From NCBI GenBank assembly GCA_937871705.1, contig CALMOO010000427.1, positions 1 to 6,488 of the forward strand: DNA of 6,488 nucleotides. The letters run 5' to 3'. The stretch's first letter is position 1. Every line of letters begins with the position of its first letter. The notes under the pieces were generated by a model. That model was not told where the DNA came from, made no database searches, and worked only from the letters and a program-made list of their open reading frames with translations. Positions 4,218 through 6,488 of the stretch are shown piece by piece. Position numbers and translations under genes: made by a program. This stretch comes from an uncultured Hymenobacter sp. Lineage in GTDB: Bacteria > Bacteroidota > Bacteroidia > Cytophagales > Hymenobacteraceae.

Positions 4218-6488
4218 ATGAGAAAAATTGTACTGATGTTCCTACTCTTTACCTGTGTGCTGACGGCCCACGTACTAAGAGCTCAGGAGCGAACCATTTC
4301 TGGTCGAGTAACTGGCGTTGATGGGACAGGGCTGCCAGGCGTAACCGTGCTGGTGAAAGGTGGACAGCGCGGCACAGCTACCGACATTGAGGGGAAGTAT
4401 TCGTTAGCGGTGCCCCCTACGGCCACCAAGCTGGTATATTCCTTTGTGGGCTACGCAAGCCAGGAACTAACTATTGACGAGCGTAGCACGCTGAACGTAA
4501 CGCTGGCCAGCACCACTGGCCTTGATGAGGTAGTGGTGGTGGGCTACGGCGTAACGCAGTCGCGCCGCGAAGCTACCGGCACCATCGCCACCATCGCAGG
4601 AAAAGAAATTGCCACCTTGCCGGTACAAAGCTTCGACCAGGCTTTGCAAGGCCGGGCGGCCGGGGTGAACATCACTACCCCTAACGGCGTGCTGAACAAC
4701 CCGCCGGTAATTCGTATCCGAGGCATCAACTCAATTAACCTTAGCTCGTCGCCGCTGGTGGTGATTGATGGTATCCCAACCTACAATGGCAATGCTTCAT
4801 CGGTGGGCAGCGTGCCTAATAACCCGCTGGCCAGCATCAATCCGGAGGATATCGAAAATGTGGAAGTACTGAAAGATGCTTCCTCGACGGCTATCTATGG
4901 CTCGCGGGCTACCAACGGCGTTATTCTGGTGACCACCAAGCGAGGCCGCCAGGGACAAAGCCACGTCAACTATAGCACCTGGGTGGGTTTGACCCAGCCC
5001 GTACGCCTGTACAAAATTCTGGGAGCGCAAGACTACGTCAACATAAAGAATGAGGCAGTAAGCAACCTATACGCCAACGGGGGCAAGGCCGCGCCAGCTC
5101 CCAACTACTACTTCACAGTAGCTAAGGACGCCAATAACAACCCCATCGATACGCGCTGGTATGACTACATCTACCAGACGGGGGTAGCAAGCAGTCATAA
5201 CCTGAACTTCTCGGGCGGCAACGAGAAAACTACTTATTACGCCTCCGTAGACTACACCGACCAGAAGGGCATGCTGAAGCAAAATGAGTTTCAGCGCTAC
5301 GGCGGCCGCGTTAACCTTGACCACAAGCTGTTTAGCCGTCTCACGGTCGGCGTTCGGTTTAACTACACAAACTCCCTCAACAAGTCGCCCAATTCCGGCT
5401 CGGTTTCGGGTGGGGCTTTTGGCACGGGCGGCTTGGGCCGCCTACCCCTGGTGTTGCCGCCCAACATTGCGCCTTACAACGCGGATGGCAGCTATAACCT
5501 ATATAATGGGGCACTTGGCCCAGGACCTAACATCAACCCGGGCTTAACTACCCCTACCCCCCTCTACATCAGCTACTACAACCCGGCTCTGGAACTCGAC
5601 AAAAACTACTTTACCTCAAAAAGCAGTCAGATTCAGGGCAGCGTATATGCCGACTTGGAGCCCGTTAAAGGCTTGCACCTGCGCACTACCTACGGGCTCG
5701 ATAACGTCTCGTTTGATGATAACGCATTCTACAACAGCCTGGGCGGCGACGGCTACTCGACGGGTGGCGGGGCGTATAACTACTACCGCACCCTCAACCG
5801 CTGGAACTGGCAGAACACGGCTACCTACAGCCACACGCTGGGTGAGAAGCACAATTTCGACCTGCTGGCAGGTAATGAGCAGCAATACAGCCAGCAAACG
5901 CGCTACACGGTAAACCGCACGTCTATTGCCGACCCCTTCTTCACCAACTTTGAGGGCAACTTTACCAACATTGCCACTGATAATACCTACAACTATGTGG
6001 GCTACAACTATCTGGTGTCCTTCTTTGGTCGCATTGCCTACAACTACGACCATAAGTACCTGCTGACCTTCAACGCCCGGCGCGACGGCTATTCGGCCTG
6101 GGCTAATCCGTGGGGCAACTTCTATGGCGGCTCGCTGGGCTACATCGTTTCGGAAGAAGGTTTCTGGAAGAATTCGGCCATCAACAATACGCTGAACTTT
6201 CTGAAAATATCGGGCAGCTACGGCACCGTGGGCAACAACCAAGGCATTGATGACTATGCCTCGCTTCAGCTCTACAACTCGGGCCTGTATGCCAGCAACG
6301 CGAACCTCTTCTATTCGCAGGCCGGCAACCCCAGCTTGAAATGGGAAACCAGCAAGAAGACGGACATTAGCCTGAATGTGGGCTTGTTTCAGGACCGGCT
6401 GACGGGTGAATTTACTTTCTACCGCAACCTGGTGGACGGGCTGATTCTGCCCATTCCGGTGGCGCCGTCGCTGGGTATTCCGGGCAAT
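4218..6488 (+). CDS. SusC/RagA-family TonB-linked outer membrane protein, partial
   Basis: An uninterrupted frame of 757 codons from ATG 4218 to the window edge, lacking its C-terminus; family members usually have about 1000 residues. A signal peptide (residues 1-22, cleavage near RA22/Q23) is followed by a carboxypeptidase-regulatory-like beta-sandwich domain at about 25-98 (TISGRVTG, GVTVLVKGG, TDIEGKYSL, FVGYASQE). A TonB-box-like LDEVVVVGYG lies at 102-111, then the TonB plug at about 112-243, including LQGRAAGV, IRIRGINS and the SusC signature around EVLKDASSTAIYGSRATNG (216-234). The remainder is an Asn/Tyr/Gly-rich beta-barrel. SusC-like proteins import oligosaccharides, peptides or other large nutrients across the outer membrane using TonB energy, with a SusD-like lipoprotein lid; susD is expected just to the right. 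The substrate cannot be told from sequence. No anti-sigma or extracytoplasmic sigma gene adjoins, and the extra FecR-interacting (STN) domain is absent. An A/T-rich leader without a Shine-Dalgarno precedes the ATG. Confidence 0.96.
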   Translation, partial: MRKIVLMFLLFTCVLTAHVLRAQERTISGRVTGVDGTGLPGVTVLVKGGQRGTATDIEGKYSLAVPPTATKLVYSFVGYASQELTIDERSTLNVTLASTTGLDEVVVVGYGVTQSRREATGTIATIAGKEIATLPVQSFDQALQGRAAGVNITTPNGVLNNPPVIRIRGINSINLSSSPLVVIDGIPTYNGNASSVGSVPNNPLASINPEDIENVEVLKDASSTAIYGSRATNGVILVTTKRGRQGQSHVNYSTWVGLTQPVRLYKILGAQDYVNIKNEAVSNLYANGGKAAPAPNYYFTVAKDANNNPIDTRWYDYIYQTGVASSHNLNFSGGNEKTTYYASVDYTDQKGMLKQNEFQRYGGRVNLDHKLFSRLTVGVRFNYTNSLNKSPNSGSVSGGAFGTGGLGRLPLVLPPNIAPYNADGSYNLYNGALGPGPNINPGLTTPTPLYISYYNPALELDKNYFTSKSSQIQGSVYADLEPVKGLHLRTTYGLDNVSFDDNAFYNSLGGDGYSTGGGAYNYYRTLNRWNWQNTATYSHTLGEKHNFDLLAGNEQQYSQQTRYTVNRTSIADPFFTNFEGNFTNIATDNTYNYVGYNYLVSFFGRIAYNYDHKYLLTFNARRDGYSAWANPWGNFYGGSLGYIVSEEGFWKNSAINNTLNFLKISGSYGTVGNNQGIDDYASLQLYNSGLYASNANLFYSQAGNPSLKWETSKKTDISLNVGLFQDRLTGEFTFYRNLVDGLILPIPVAPSLGIPGN

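Noticed and set aside
5616..6242. Minus-strand open frame (208 codons) opposite the SusC-like gene
   Set aside because: It is a low-complexity Val/Ala-rich translation, the usual shadow of a GC-rich gene; the plus-strand frame is a clear SusC/RagA protein.

Overview
The window looks like chromosomal DNA of a member of the Bacteroidota, most likely a Hymenobacter or close relative. It encodes a SusC/RagA-type TonB-linked outer membrane protein, which is essentially confined to that phylum. The coding DNA is GC-rich with strong G/C use at third codon positions, the intergenic DNA is much more AT-rich, start codons lack strong Shine-Dalgarno sequences, and several TAnnTTTG (Bacteroidota -7 type) boxes lie upstream of genes. 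The genus is my inference; the phylum is well supported.

Layout: (1) 1-468, minus: 5' part of a lipoprotein HlyD/CusB-type periplasmic adaptor, running off the left edge. (2) 551-1912, minus: a CzcC/TolC-type outer membrane efflux channel, 82 bp upstream of the adaptor and in the same transcriptional direction. (3) 1913-2542: a 630-bp gap holding a striking array of six 11-bp-periodic direct repeats (2037-2102), a 14-bp perfect palindrome (2279-2292) and an inverted-repeat segment (2360-2501) that overlaps an interrupted small reading frame. (4) 2543-3940, minus: a complete CusS-like membrane sensor histidine kinase with no response regulator beside it. (5) 3941-4217: an AT-rich divergent promoter region. 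(6) 4218-6488, plus: a SusC/RagA-family protein open for 757 codons to the right edge, with no stop or frameshift in my translation.

How the parts may fit: the channel and adaptor are two of the three parts of a heavy-metal RND efflux pump (CzcC-CzcB order); the inner-membrane CzcA/CusA-type permease is expected just left of position 1. The kinase is of the type found beside such pumps and probably senses periplasmic metal or envelope state. The 11-bp repeat array just upstream of the channel gene has the geometry of binding sites for OmpR/PhoB-family response regulators, so it is the likely place where the kinase's unseen partner switches on the pump. The SusC-like gene is divergent and is probably a separate nutrient-uptake unit, with a SusD-like gene expected to the right.

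No complete novel system is evident. The most interesting points are the six-unit operator array, the kinase without an adjacent regulator, an 11-mer (GCCTACCCCCC) present in every intergenic gap, and the 2360-2501 segment.
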